Below are positions 1-11,411 of a stretch of DNA of 64,000 nucleotides, one piece after another (position 1 is the stretch's first letter; every line of letters begins with the position of its first letter). The notes under the pieces were generated by a model. That model had not been told where the DNA came from. It made no database searches and saw only the letters and a program-made list of their open reading frames with translations. This DNA comes from Apodospora peruviana (lineage: Eukaryota > Ascomycota > Sordariomycetes > Sordariales > Lasiosphaeriaceae), in the NCBI GenBank assembly GCA_033439685.1, contig JAUEDM010000005.1:248001-312000 (forward strand). Direction: 5' to 3'. The translations under genes and the position numbers were made by a program.

Positions 1-176
1 ATTGTTGTTTGTTGAAACAAGACAGCTGGACCGTGCTTTGTGTCGTTGTATAGTTTCACAGGCTCTCTATTCCAAAGACACTTACAGTCATTACAAAACA
101 ATGTTACTCGATCGATATCGCCTGTAACAGGTGTTGTGAGCTTCAAGGGGAGGGGGGCGGGACGACCAGACAGTCT

Positions 177-184
177 TATAAAAA
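177..184 (+). promoter_or_regulatory. TATA box of the AA11 LPMO gene
   Basis: A TATAAAAA stretch lies about 180 bases upstream of the ATG at 359. A G-rich tract (around 148-161) stands just upstream, and a CT-rich leader follows. A canonical TATA box suits a strongly inducible secreted enzyme gene, but function is inferred only from motif and position. Confidence 0.55.
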
Positions 185-358
185 GGAAGCCATGGCGAGT
201 CCATTCAGCATTTCCAAAGTTTTCTCATCATCGTCTACTCACTCACATACACACATTTTTGGTTTTGATAACCACCTCACAACTCCTTCACCAAGCTTTT
301 GTTACCGCAACTTTCTGTGAAGTTTCGTAACTACCATCATCTCTCAAAACCAACCAAA

Positions 359-1588
359 ATGTCTAACTCCAACACCATGACCACGGCAGTTGCCTTCCTC
401 GGCATCTTCGCGCTGAGCGCCAACGCCCACATGATCATGAACAACCCCTACCCGTATAACTTCCACACGAGCACCCCGCTCGTGCAAGTCAACCCTCTCG
501 GTCCCAGCTCCCCGTTCCCCTGCCAAGGCCTCTCCTCCGTCGAGCAGGTGACTACCCTAACAGCAGGCCAGACGCAATTGGTCGAGTTCACCGGCGGCGC
601 TCAGCACGGCGGCGGCTCATGCCAATTCTCCTTGTCGTATGACGGCCCGGGCGCGGACAAGAGCAAGTGGAAGACCATCTACACACTCATCGGCGGCTGC
701 CCCGTCTCGGCGGCCGGCAATCTGCCAGCCGCCGCACCCGACCAGGACGGACGCGCCGACTCCCCCCACTGCGGCAACGATTCCGGCACCGAGTGCATCC
801 GGCAGTTCAACATTCCTCTTCCTAAAGGCCTGAAGAATGGCAACGCCACGTTTGCGTGGTCGTGGTTCAACAAGATGGGCAACCGCGAGATGTATAACGT
901 CTGCGCTCCGGTGACGATCACCGGCGGATCGAACGATACAGCTTTTGTTGATAGCCTGCCTAGCATGTTTGTCGCCAACGTTCCGGGCGAGTGCACCACC
1001 GGCCAGGGCGTGCTGAATATTCCCAACCCGGGCAAGTTTGGTAAGGTGCTCGAGGAGCCTGCTGCTGGATCCGAAGGGTCTTGCGAGAAGGCTGCGGGCA
1101 CGCCTACTTTTGAGGTTAGTGATGGTTCTTCTTCTGGGGGTGGTAACCCTACTGCTCCTCCCCCTCCTGCTCAGGTTATTCCTGCTACACCCGGCAACAC
1201 AATGTCGCTAACTCTTACCCCTAGTAAGCCTAGCAGTCCCCCTGTGGCAGTTGTTCCGCCGCCACCGCCGGCGGTGCAGCCCCCTCCTCCTTCTGGATTC
1301 ACCACCTTGACGTCTAGACCTGTCGCTACTCCCCCGGCTGCTGCTCCTGCTGCTCCTACTCAAGTAGGAGGAGCTGGTAGTCGTGCTGGGACTGGCGCTG
1401 GTTCCGGTCTCGGTTCAGGTAAAGGTGACAAGCAGGCTTGCTCACCAGACGGATCGGTGGTCTGCATCAACAGCTCATCCTTTGGGCTGTGCGATCACGG
1501 CTACGCTGTCCCCCAGGCCCTGGGTCCCGGGACGACTTGCAGCAATGGGAAGATTACGCGTCACAGGCGGAGAGTGGTTCTGTTTTGA
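359..1588 (+). CDS. AA11 lytic polysaccharide monooxygenase with C-terminal X278 module
   Basis: A 409-residue secreted copper enzyme expected to cut chitin oxidatively outside the cell. The ATG at 359 gives a signal peptide (residues 1-23, ending ANA) directly followed by His24, so cleavage exposes the N-terminal histidine of the copper brace. The second brace histidine lies in QHGGGSC. The segments TWFN-like WSWFNKMGNREMY and NVCAPV are typical of AA11. A Pro/Ser/Ala/Gly-rich linker (about residues 255-355) leads to a Cys-rich tail starting ACSPDG (about 360-400), which matches the X278 module that accompanies many AA11 enzymes and is thought to bind chitin. No intron is needed. A second, broken AA11 gene lies at 42.5 kb. 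Family assignment is firm; substrate is taken from family knowledge. Confidence 0.92.
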   Translation: MSNSNTMTTAVAFLGIFALSANAHMIMNNPYPYNFHTSTPLVQVNPLGPSSPFPCQGLSSVEQVTTLTAGQTQLVEFTGGAQHGGGSCQFSLSYDGPGADKSKWKTIYTLIGGCPVSAAGNLPAAAPDQDGRADSPHCGNDSGTECIRQFNIPLPKGLKNGNATFAWSWFNKMGNREMYNVCAPVTITGGSNDTAFVDSLPSMFVANVPGECTTGQGVLNIPNPGKFGKVLEEPAAGSEGSCEKAAGTPTFEVSDGSSSGGGNPTAPPPPAQVIPATPGNTMSLTLTPSKPSSPPVAVVPPPPPAVQPPPPSGFTTLTSRPVATPPAAAPAAPTQVGGAGSRAGTGAGSGLGSGKGDKQACSPDGSVVCINSSSFGLCDHGYAVPQALGPGTTCSNGKITRHRRRVVLF

Positions 1589-2117
1589 TTTCTTTTTCTA
1601 CTTTCGTTCTTGGGTCTCAGTGTTCTGGTATACAGGAAACGGAAAAGGTAAAAACAAAAACGGTGATAGACTTGTGCTTTTTTGGTTGTTTAGACTTTGA
1701 TGATACCCCAACTGTATACATTCGTTTCTTTCTTTTAGTTTTTAGAGTAAATAAAACCTTTTACTGTACTCACAAGGACCTGTCTTAACCGGCAGTAATC
1801 CATTGTAAACTTCCTACTCGTGAAACTTTCTTCCATGTCTCTTATGGATAAACCATAGCGGGTTTTAACTGCTATAGACTTTGTTTTGCAAGAAATTTCA
1901 GGTTTAAGTACTTAATATTCCTATTTGCCTCTCCTTTTCCTAGTCTCGACGGCACTAGATGAGATTTTATACAGTCTTATATCATAGGTGATAAGTTCAA
2001 AGGGGAAACGATGGTAATGGGCCCTGCTCGACTTTCATTGGGAACCTTAGAGAGCAGGTTCAGTTTGCACCACGATATAACATGACAATGCTTAACCATT
2101 TATACCAACCAATTACA
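1589..2117. other. Intergenic, no gene seen
   Basis: This holds the 3' end of the AA11 transcript and the upstream flank of tRNA-Trp. I see no open frame with coding character and no repeat. Confidence 0.5.
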
Positions 2118-2189
2118 GGCCTTGTGGCGCAACGGTAGCGCGTTCGACTCCAGATCGAAAGGTTATCCGTTCAAATCGGGTCAGGGTCA
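2118..2189 (+). tRNA. tRNA-Trp: tRNA-Trp (anticodon CCA), intronless
   Basis: All 72 bases fold as a cloverleaf. The acceptor stem pairs GGCCTTG with CAGGGTC, followed by discriminator A. The D arm is GCGC..GCGC. The anticodon stem TTCGA/TCGAA encloses loop CTCCAGA, with anticodon CCA. The T arm has loop TTCAAAT. Anticodon CCA reads UGG, so this is tRNA-Trp. There is no intron after the anticodon. Runs of T around 2199-2210 can serve as the Pol III terminator. Confidence 0.93.
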
Positions 2190-2554
2190 TTGACTTTACT
2201 TTTGACTTTTGTTTGGCTTTTTATGACTGAGAGAACCCACCACTGGAAATTCTTCAGGGGTTTCCGTCTTCCTTTTTAACAGAAATGTATTTGTAGTGAT
2301 TCCCAAATCCATCCCCGAAACTCAGGTGGCCCCTTTCTGCGGAGCGGTGCCGTGCCACCGGGGAAGTGGGGTCCTGTGGCGGCTGACCCCTGTCTTCGGA
2401 GTGCGCTGCTGTCATCTTTTTTTCTGACCACTGACCGCGGCTCCGCGACCAAGTCCAATGCCCAAGACACTCCTTCTGACAACGTCCCGCTCCTTTCACG
2501 GTCTGCAGTGGGAACTAACCCTCTCTATGGACAGACCACGGTGAGCGGAAGAAA

Positions 2555-4521
2555 ATGCGTCAATTCTTTTCCTTTCTGCTGTTCTCTTTGCTCTCCATAT
2601 GCGTTCATCCCCGCGCTGCCTCCGCTTCGTCCGATTACCATGAGCAGCTAGTGCTCCGGCCGCTGCCGCTCTCGGCTCTGCTCGCGAGCTTCAACTTCCG
2701 CTCCAATACGACGCTCTCCGCCTTCGAGGCTCACAACTTCCGTTTCTTTCCTCGCTCGCTCGGTCAGATCCTGCAACATGCCGGCACGCGCGAACTACAT
2801 CTGAGATTCAGTTTGGGCCGGTGGGATGCCGAGAGCTGGGGCGCGCGGCCGTGGGACGGCGCGCGCGAAGGCGGCACCGGTGTCGAGCTGTGGGCGTGGC
2901 TCGACGCCGAGACGGATGAAGAGTACGAGTACTCCGAAGCTTGCATTGGTGACTGACCGACATGCTGATCGGTACTTACAGGGCCGACCATAAATGGCTA
3001 ACGCTCACGAACGCGCTTTCGGGCCTCTTTTGCGCCTCGCTCAACTTCATCGATAGCACGCGCACCACCCGCCCCGTCATGTCCTTCCAGCCCGAGGGCG
3101 ACCACCCGAACTCGACCGAAACGAATACACATCTTCTATATGGCGTGCTACCACACGAAGTGGTGTGTACGGAGAACCTTACACCCTTCCTGAAGCTTCT
3201 TCCGTGCAAGGGGAAGGCAGGCATTGCGACGCTGCTGGACGGACACAAGCTGTTCGATGCCTCTTGGCAGAGCATGGCTATCGACATTCGGCCGGTCTGT
3301 CCCGCAGACGGCGAATGTGTTTTGGAGATTGAACAAACCATTGACATGGTGCTTGATATCGAGAGATCCAAGCGGCCGAGAGGTGTGTGCTCTTGTTAAT
3401 CCGCCCGAAGTTGTCTCGTCCATGCTAACAAACTCGCCCAAGGCAACCCGATCCCGAGGCCACCACCCGGCCACGAGCTGAAATGCGACACATCGAAGCC
3501 CTACCACGCAGACGACACTTGTTTCCCCGCCGACTATAGCGCCAACCAGGAATGGTCTCTATCACAGATCTTTGGCCGGACAATAAAAGGGACCTGTCCT
3601 CTGACCGACCCCAACACCCCACCGGTGTGCCTCCAAGTTCCCGAATCACGTAGCGTGTTCATCTCGAACGGGTCCTTGGAGAAGAAGAACGCGGACGGGG
3701 CGTCGCGGTGTTACGAGATCGAGCCGGAAGCCGAGTTCGAGATGATCCTCCCAGCACCATCCGATGCTGCCCAGACCGAGAACAAAGCCCAAGCAGAGCT
3801 CCAAGACCTCGTCAAACCAGAAACCCCCCTGCTATACGCCGAGCGCAGCTTCACGGGTCACGGACAAGAACGCGGAGGCGTCCAAACGATCCTCCGGAAC
3901 CCCAGTCCCGACCGCGAGGTGGAGTTTATCTACATGGAGTCCTTGCCCTGGTTCATGCGTATCTACCTGCACACCATCGAGGCGCGCATCGAGGGCCAAT
4001 CTGGCAAACAGCGCGATTCGCTGATACAAGAAGTGTACTACCGTCCGGCGGTCGACCGTGCTCGCGGGACCCAGCTGGAGGTGCGCATGCGCGTACCGCC
4101 GGCATCGACCGTGTTTTTGACCTACGACTTTGAGAAGTCTATCTTGCGGTACACCGAGTACCCGCCCGACGCGAACCGAGGCTTCGACGTGGCCGCGGCC
4201 GTCATCACGATCTTGAACTCCACTGACAGTGTTTCCTCCTCCTCGGGACGGTCTGTCGCGTATGCCCTCCGCACCACGTCGCTTCTGTGCAGCTTGCCGA
4301 CGCCGGACTTCAGCATGCCGTACAACGTCATCATATTCACGTCCACAGCGATCGCGCTTGCGTTCGGGGGCATGTTTAATATCCTGGTGAGGCGGTTCGT
4401 GGCGGCGGATGAGGGGCCTGAAGTCAGTTTGGGCGGCCTCAAGGGGAGGTTAATGGACAAGTTGGGCAAGCTGCTGGCGCTGTTTAAAAGTAAGGGTGGA
4501 GGTATAAAGAAAACAGAATAG
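2555..4521 (+). CDS. GPI16: GPI transamidase component GPI16 / PIG-T
   Basis: A subunit of the endoplasmic reticulum complex that cleaves the C-terminal signal of precursor proteins and attaches the GPI anchor. Three exons (2555-2922, 2982-3382, 3443-4521) join in phase to 615 residues. Both introns (59 and 60 bp) have good branch sites (CTGAC, GCTAAC). The protein begins with a signal peptide and has the PIG-T landmarks NALSGLFCASLNFID, the segment ending PWFMRIYLHT, and near the C-terminus TPDFSMPYNVI followed by a membrane span (about residues 550-575) and a short basic tail. Length fits the family. It starts about 370 bp after tRNA-Trp. Identification rests on several motifs; only the exact splice sites are modelled. 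Confidence 0.93.
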
Positions 4522-5338
4522 GCATTTGAAGTAATACGAGCAAGTAAGTACGACGCCAGCAGAAAACTGAGATAACTGTAGGGGTGGTTGATGAAGTTGG
4601 GGATTTGCTCTTCGCTTGGTCGAGCATCGCATTTGTATAATTACCTAGCTGCCACGCCTAATGACTTGAAGAGCATGACTTGGAACATAGCGAGTACTAA
4701 TATGTAGCTTAGGTGACCTTGCGCGGAACTGCTGTACTTTCTTTCCATAAGCGCGACAACTACTACAAACTATTTCTTTTGTCATTCTGAGAGGGTGATG
4801 GATATGATACATGACAACCTCGCGTATTGCTCTAATAGTTCCTTTGTCTTACAGCTTGCATTGTTAAATTAAGGGACGACCTGTTACATCAATATACTAC
4901 CTGCCTTGGGCATATAAATTGTATCTCAGATCACTTATCCAGGTGCATCTTCATCACTCAGGGTCCACATATCTGTTCAAACGCGCGAGAGAATATGAGC
5001 CATGTTGACATCCCGGTAACTTGGTCAAGTTCGTCCGCTGTTATCAACCCACTATATCTCACCTGAAAAGTAATGAATCGAAATCCAGATATATCACCAA
5101 CATGCCTTTGCCCTGAACGGGCATGTCCCGAGAATCACAGCCCCCACGTCGTATGCAGCTGGGCCGCCATGCATGAGCACATCCGTACACGGAACGCAAC
5201 TGTCAATCACCTCACCGCCAAGCATCACCAACAGACACAACCCACTAAAAGTTGATAACGCAACAAAACCCCAACTCAGTGATACAAAAGTAAATCTTTC
5301 TCTGATCCAGTGCCGGCCATACTACCAGACCCCATACC
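4522..5338. other. Intergenic, no gene seen
   Basis: About 0.8 kb between GPI16 and the FAD monooxygenase. It contains their 3' and 5' flanks. I see no RNA gene, repeat or credible reading frame. Confidence 0.5.
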
Positions 5339-6763
5339 ATGAACATCATCATAGTAGGAGCGGGGGTAACCGGCCTCGCAGCCGCCATCTCGCTCCGCCG
5401 CGCCGGCTCCGGCCACAGAATCACCATCTACGAGCGCTCCTCCATGACCAACGAAGTCGGCGCCGCCATCAACGTCCCTCCAAACGTCGGCCGCTTCCTG
5501 CTCAAATGGGGTCTCGACCCGATCAAATCGCGCTTCGTTTCCACCACGGGCATGTATTTCATGTCCCACGAGACACTCTCTCTGCTCCCCGGCCCGGCCG
5601 CCGTGTTCGATCACTCTCGTAACACGGAGCTCTACGGCGCGCCGCTTTACTACGCTCACAGAGTCGACCTGCTCGACGCCCTCCGGCGCTTAGCCACGGA
5701 CCCTGACTCTCACCCAAGTAGTCCGCCGGTAACCATCTACCTCAAGTCCGAAGTCGTGTCGTACAACCCTTCCACACCAAACATCACACTTTCCGACGGC
5801 AGGACCCTGCAAGCCGACCTCGTGATCGCCGCAGACGGAATCCATTCCACTGCGGTGCAGCACGTCCTCGGCGGCCACGCGAACCCGGCATCTGTGCCAA
5901 AGACAGGAACGCAAGGAAACGTGTGCTACCGCTTTCTTATCCCAAGGGTAGATGTCGATTCTGACCCGGACACGAAGTGGTTCAACGACACACCCCTCGC
6001 GCTGGGGTGCCGCATCTGGGTGGACATACCCAACAGAAAACGACTGCTCCAGTATCCCTGTCGGGATCACGAGACCCTCAATTTTGTCGCGATCATGCGC
6101 GACGACGATTACACGCTCGCTCAAAGAAAAGAAGATTGGCTAGCACCAGTCGACACGGCCGAACTCCTCCAGAAATACAGCAATTTTAACAAAGGTCTGC
6201 TCAACGTCATCGCCAAAGCCAGGGACGTAAAACGGTGGCCGCTGCTCTACAGGCCGCCTATTGGAAAATGGCATACGACAGGTGGTGGGTTGGTGTTAGC
6301 AGGCGACGCGGCGCATCCCATGCTCCCTCACCACGCGCAGGCCGGCGCGCAGGGGATCGAAGACGGCCTGGCGCTCGGTCTCGTCCTCCACGGTGTCTCT
6401 GACAAGAGTGAGATTGAGCACCATCTAAAGTTATACGAAAAGATCCGCAGGAATCGTGCGTCGGCGATCCAGGTCATGAGTAATTTTGGGTTTGACGAGA
6501 AGATGCCTGACGAGGTGGTTGAGTTCTTGGAGGGGTGGGAGATTCCTAGTCAGTTTTCCGCTCCTCCCCTCGTAGTGATTGGTTGTTATTAGCATCACTG
6601 ACGGATGACAGAAACGCCAAGTGAGATGCTCAAAATCGCTTATACTCCCGACGTCGTTGGGCGGACGGTGCAGACCATGATGGAATTTGATTCGTCTTGG
6701 AAACTGCCCGAGGGTTTCTTTGTGAATGTACCAAAACCCAGTGGTGGGGACGCGCTGAGCTGA
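5339..6763 (+). CDS. FAD-dependent monooxygenase (salicylate hydroxylase-like)
   Basis: A class A flavoprotein monooxygenase, expected to use NAD(P)H and O2 to hydroxylate an aromatic or similar substrate, probably in the cytosol. Exon 1 (5339-6548) and exon 2 (6612-6763) give 453 residues; the 63-bp intron has a CACTGAC branch site. Without that intron the frame ends at 6592 and the conserved C-terminus is lost; with it the protein continues DVVGRTVQ and EFDSSWKLPEGFF, as in relatives. Motifs are the FAD P-loop VGAGVTGLAAA (residues 6-16), the DG motif VIAADGIHS and the GD motif LAGDAAHPMLPHHAQGAQG-type segment. No neighbour suggests a pathway, so the substrate is unknown. Confidence 0.88.
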
Positions 6764-6992
6764 AATCAGATCATTGTTTTTTGCGGTAATTCTTGGTGAT
6801 AAGCTTGAGATTTTGGGCGTGAACAATGAACTGGTCACGCTCCCAAATACCGGGGTGAATTCAGATATAGATATAATGAAGCAAAAGAAACTACCCAAGA
6901 AAACGGGCCGGCTTTTTTAAATTCGCACATTTGAAGTGTACCCCCTTCAAATACAAACCATAGACCTCTTGTCAATGCCAGACTTACCTTCC

Positions 6993-9896
6993 TCAAGCCT
7001 TGGCCAAGTACTCCTCATGCAGCTTCTTCTGCTTCTCCCACTCCTTCTTCAGCTTTTTCTGCTGGCTCTTGGGCACCTCGCAGCCGTCCGCCATCTTGGT
7101 CGGCAGGCCCTCGGCGTCCCACTCCAGGTACTTGGCGTCGCCCTTGAACATGGCCTGGGGCGGCATCTTGGCCTTGGCCAGCTTTTCCTGCTCCGCCTTC
7201 TCCCTTGCTTTACGCGCTGTTGCACAAGTCAGCAAATGAAATAAAACTGAATCGCTGTCCAACGGGGAGTAAATCAAACTTACCCTCCTCCTTCTGTCTC
7301 GCCTTCTCGGCAAGAATGCCCGCCTTTTCCTCGCGCGCGGCAATGAGCCTAGCTGCAGGCACGAACTTGACCAAACTCGGCTTGTCCGCCTGATCGTCGA
7401 GCTGGACACCGAGGTCCGTGAGGTCGTAGTCTCGAATGCGGTCGCTCAGCGCCAGAATAGTCTGCTTCAACTTGGGATCGAGCGTAGCACCAGACGAAAT
7501 GACACCGCGCAGCTCGTCGCGCAGGCGCGAAGTTGCGCGGATAAACGGCAACGCCAGCTTCTCAACATCCCGCTCGCCGCTCTTCTCCAGCTCGGCAAAT
7601 TCGGCCTCCGGGCTTTGCTGTTCGAGGACCACCTTGATGGGAGACTCGGAGAGATCGAGGCTCTCGACCTCCTTCTTGACAGTCTCATAGACAGCAGCAT
7701 AAGGCTTGACGGCAGTCTGAGGATCAACGTCTGCAGCCGCGATCGGGTTCGCGGGACCCCAGCCTAGGCCTTCGTACGGAGGCTGTGCGCTGGGATCGAG
7801 TCCGAAGATGCCAACAATTTTGGTAACCCAACGAGCGACTGCTTCGACCGGTTGGAGGTTCGACTGGGTAGACTTGTCGTTCATGTAGATGTTCGCGTTG
7901 CGGACAAGTTTCAACAGAATCTGCATGGCTGCAGGGGTATCAAACGAGTTGCTTAGCGCTGCGGTCAAGTCCTTCTTCGCTTGCTTGAGCTCCTCGGTCA
8001 GTCCGTTTGAATTGTTCTCCGTCAACGACAGGTCCTTGATGGCAGCAGTCGCTGAGCCAGCCTCTGAAAGCTTGGCCTTGATGTTGGCGAAGAAGTTATC
8101 CAGCATCGTCTCCCAGCTATCGGCTTGTTTGCGCATATCTGGGGAGATCTCGACGCCATCATTCCAGCGGCCCATCAGAAACACGATTCTCATATTCCGT
8201 GCAGTATAGGTCGTTGCCAGTGCGTCTTGGATGGTCTGGAAATTCTTCAGACTCTTGGACATTTTGCTCCCAGCAATCGAAAGATGGCCCATGTGCAAGA
8301 AATAGTTGACCCATGTGTGTTCGCCCTTGCCGCAGTCGTGGAAGTAAGCTTCACTCTGAGCGAGTTCATTGTCATGATGCGGGAAGGCCAAGTCAACGCC
8401 GCCGGAGTGCAAATCCATCTGGTCACCTAGCTTATCCGAAGCCATGACGGAGCACTCAATGTGCCAACCGGGACGGCCGGCACCCCAAGGGCTTGGCCAG
8501 TAGGGTTCTGCAGAAGTTAGCGAATCGCTCAGAGGGCTCGAGCAAAGGTGTAGGAGAAGGCTTCTTACCGCCCGGCTTTGACTTTTTCCATCTATACAAA
8601 AAGCTTTTGTCAGCAATTGGCCCCGCGGAGGAAGGAAGGAAGGTCGACGAACAGAGCAAAATCCCCAGAGCGCTTCTTGCCTTCCAGCGACTTGGATAAG
8701 GCACCCTCTCCCTCTTCCTGCAATGCCTTGTCATTCTTACTCTCGGGACGAAGTCGGGCGTAGCTGTTGCCGGCCTGTTCGAAAGCACCGATATCAAAGT
8801 AGACCGACCCGTCCGCCTCGTACGCAAATCCCTTCTTGATAATCTGCTCCACGAAAGAGACGATCTGGGGCACGTATTCGGTGACCCTCGTCACGGCATC
8901 GGGTGGCAGGACGTTCAACGCAATCATGTCGTCATTGAACGCCTTCTCCATAGCCTGGGTAAGGTCCGTGAACATGGTCTGGTCGCTAGTATCGATTGTT
9001 TCCTTGTAGAGGGAATCCAAATATGGTAGGAGGATCTCCTCGGCACCCTCTAGTGACGCTCCGTTCTTGAGTGATTGCGCCGCCGAATCCATGTTGTTCA
9101 GATGCATCTTAACCTTGGCCTCGGCATCGCTGGGCTTTCCCTCCCCAGAGAGGGTACCGCCAGCAAGAATGCGACTGTATGCGGCATCCTTGAGTTCCTG
9201 GTAACTGCTCTCGTCCAAGTTTGCTGTGTTATCCTCGGATAGGAGGAGAGGCAAGCTGCTCTTTGCGTATGCCTGGAAGGCTTTGGAAACGAGATCATGT
9301 ATTTGCTCTGGGGTGTATGATTTCTGCTTCTCCAGCTCGAGTAGGCGCTTCCTCCGGGCCTTGATGATAATCTGGGGGCTGTTAATCCGTAGTTTTTGCA
9401 GCGTAGTAACAGAAAATTCAAACGCACCTTGTCATCTACATCAGTGTAGTTCATCTTTGCCCGAATATGTTAGCTACCCCGGGCACTTTCTTCAATCTTT
9501 GGCTTCGGCTCACGGTCTCACCACAAAATTAACTTTATATCCAAAGAAATGGGTCAAGATGCGCCGGATGATATCTGTGGACACATAGTTGCGGGCATGG
9601 CCGAGATGGCTGAGGTCGTCTTTGTTGCAGCCAGGTTAACTTTGATTGCATTCATCGCTATACTGACTGAATTTTGGATATTTCGATCACTTACATACGG
9701 TGGGACCGCAGGCGTACCAGCTTATTTTGCCCTCTTCCTTGGGCACGAAAGGTACCGGCGCGCCGGGCTTCAGACTGTTGTGGACGGTGATGGTCGCCAT
9801 GGTCGAAGAAAACCGAAACCAAATGGAAGTGGGCCTTGACGTTGAGTTTCTCAATCGGGGCAATATGCAAGCTCGTGAACGGGTGAGAGAGTGCAT
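6993..9896 (-). CDS. CRS1: Cysteinyl-tRNA synthetase, cytosolic and mitochondrial forms
   Basis: A class I synthetase that charges tRNA-Cys. Seven exons, all in phase: 9695-9896, 9522-9619, 9428-9454, 8653-9371, 8569-8591, 7284-8507, 6993-7216. They include a 27-nt and a 23-nt exon. The ATG at 9800 gives 806 residues. An in-frame ATG at 9896 adds 32 residues rich in Arg and Ser with no acidic residue, a good mitochondrial presequence. Seen motifs: zinc ligand Cys in YACGPTV, HIGH box as HLGH (SHLGHARNY), GWHIEC and HSGGVDLAFPHHDNE zinc and active-site segments, and KMSKS in GSKMSKSLKNF. The C-terminal tail is Lys/Glu-rich. Baker's yeast makes both forms from a single CRS1 gene, so dual start use is likely here, though inferred. 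Confidence 0.93.
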
Positions 9897-10736
9897 TCAG
9901 TCACGGATGGTTGGGTTTCGAAGTATATGCGCGACCCATCAAAAAGGTCACGTAGTCGTTTTCACGATGATGACTCAACTCAGTGACTCCGGATGGGGCA
10001 GGATTTAGCTGACGGGATGCCGCATGGTGGTGCAATTTCGAGTGCAGTGCTCTCTCTGAGTGGGTGGGGTGGCATGGCATTGACTTTGAAACCACCCGCC
10101 ACAGTTCAAATTAGATGCCCCACAGACACCTGTGGCGCAGGCTTTGGCTCTCCAACCCCACTGTGCCGCTGCGAACAATTTCTAGCGAACAAAGCAAGCT
10201 GGATTTATTTACGCCAAACGCAGATTCGAGTCGGCAAAACCACCGAACTCGAGATGCCTTTCTCGGTCCTCATTGCTCGACGTCGGCATTTCTGTGCGGA
10301 TGCAAACACCCAAACTGCAAATGATGGAGAGCGAGCTTCCACCCCTTCGAGTTGCGACCCTCGACCCTTCCATCCCTTCGACCCGGAACTCACCGAAGCC
10401 ACCCTCGATTACGACCGATTACGAACAGATACGCCCGACAATCAAGACTCCTAACAATACGAGTCTCAAGTGGAATTACAATCACGAGGAACAGCCCAGC
10501 GGTCGAACTTGCTGACGGCGTGCATGCCTATTAAGAACACGGGCGAAGTGCCCACAGAAACACGAGTAGTCGCGCGAAACAAAGAGAACATGGCCCTGAA
10601 TAAGACACCAGGACAAGGCAGGCAGGCTGAGGGTGGAAGTGGAGCACCGTTTATTCGTCCTAAGTTACCGGCCGTAAAACTATCATTGCTGGATACACCA
10701 TATACTGGACAATAAGTCTAGACCTAGTTCTAGTGT
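9897..10736. other. Intergenic, no gene seen
   Basis: The promoter side of the cysteinyl-tRNA synthetase gene and the 3' flank of the next minus-strand gene. Several short open frames occur (for example 9993-10454 and 10470-10715 on the plus strand) but they lack any recognisable domain or codon character, so I do not call them. Confidence 0.45.
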
Positions 10737-11411
10737 TCAACTAGCTTCCTCCCTCGTCTCCTCCAGCAGGTTCTTAAGCCTCCTGTCGACCACGGCTACG
10801 AGGTCGTCCTCCACATCCACGAACTCAATCCCCAGACGCTGAGACACGATATACACGTTCCCCCTCTTCTTGTATTCCCGGTGACAAGCCACGATGGCCT
10901 TGCCGGAGCGAGCGCAGAGGCCGAGCTCCAGTAGACTGATGGGAGCGTCGGTGTGGGGTCCGTAGTAGACGACGACAATGTCGGCGTGCTCCTGCATGTC
11001 CAGCTCCCACTCGACCTGCTCACGGAAGGGCTCGAAGGCAGGGTCCTCTTGCCAAGTGCTGTCCCAATCGGTGCGCATCGGATTGAAGATGGTCACGGGC
11101 AGATGCGATAGCGCGTTTGTTAGGGTCTCGCGCCAGTCCGGCCCGGCTGTTCGGGTCGTTGTGCCCGCCAGGAAGACCGATTTCTGACCGGCGATTGTCG
11201 GACGAGAAGGGGCGACGACCACCTGCGCCTTTTGGTGTTTCGATCCAACATCGCTCATGGCGTCAAACCGAGATTGGGAGTGGAGATGACGTGATAACCA
11301 ATTGTGAGATGATGACGTAAATGCACTAACTGGCCTGAAATGGCCCAGTGTCGTTCTTGGTAGGAGAGGTCGGAGACTGCCTGCACGACGGCATCCCATA
11401 GGAGACATCAC
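10737..11411 (-). CDS. Nucleoside 2-deoxyribosyltransferase-like protein
   Basis: 224 residues in one exon. The core from about residue 65 (PTIAGQKSVFLAGTT) through NPMRTDWD, the glutamate-rich EQVEWELDMQEHADIVVVYY and PISLLELGLCARSGKAIVAC follows the fold of nucleoside deoxyribosyltransferase-like proteins, which cleave or transfer deoxyribose between bases. The strand-helix order and the conserved E in SLLELG fit. The first 51 residues are Arg/Ser/His-rich and look like a mitochondrial presequence; an internal Met52 (codon at 11258) starts a shorter form that contains the whole domain. Enzymatic activity is not certain because many fungal members are uncharacterised. Confidence 0.75.
   Translation of the reverse strand: MMSPMGCRRAGSLRPLLPRTTLGHFRPVSAFTSSSHNWLSRHLHSQSRFDAMSDVGSKHQKAQVVVAPSRPTIAGQKSVFLAGTTTRTAGPDWRETLTNALSHLPVTIFNPMRTDWDSTWQEDPAFEPFREQVEWELDMQEHADIVVVYYGPHTDAPISLLELGLCARSGKAIVACHREYKKRGNVYIVSQRLGIEFVDVEDDLVAVVDRRLKNLLEETREEAS

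Noticed and set aside
10470..10715. 81-codon plus-strand frame beside the deoxyribosyltransferase-like gene
   Set aside because: No recognisable domain, no splice or start support; treated as chance.
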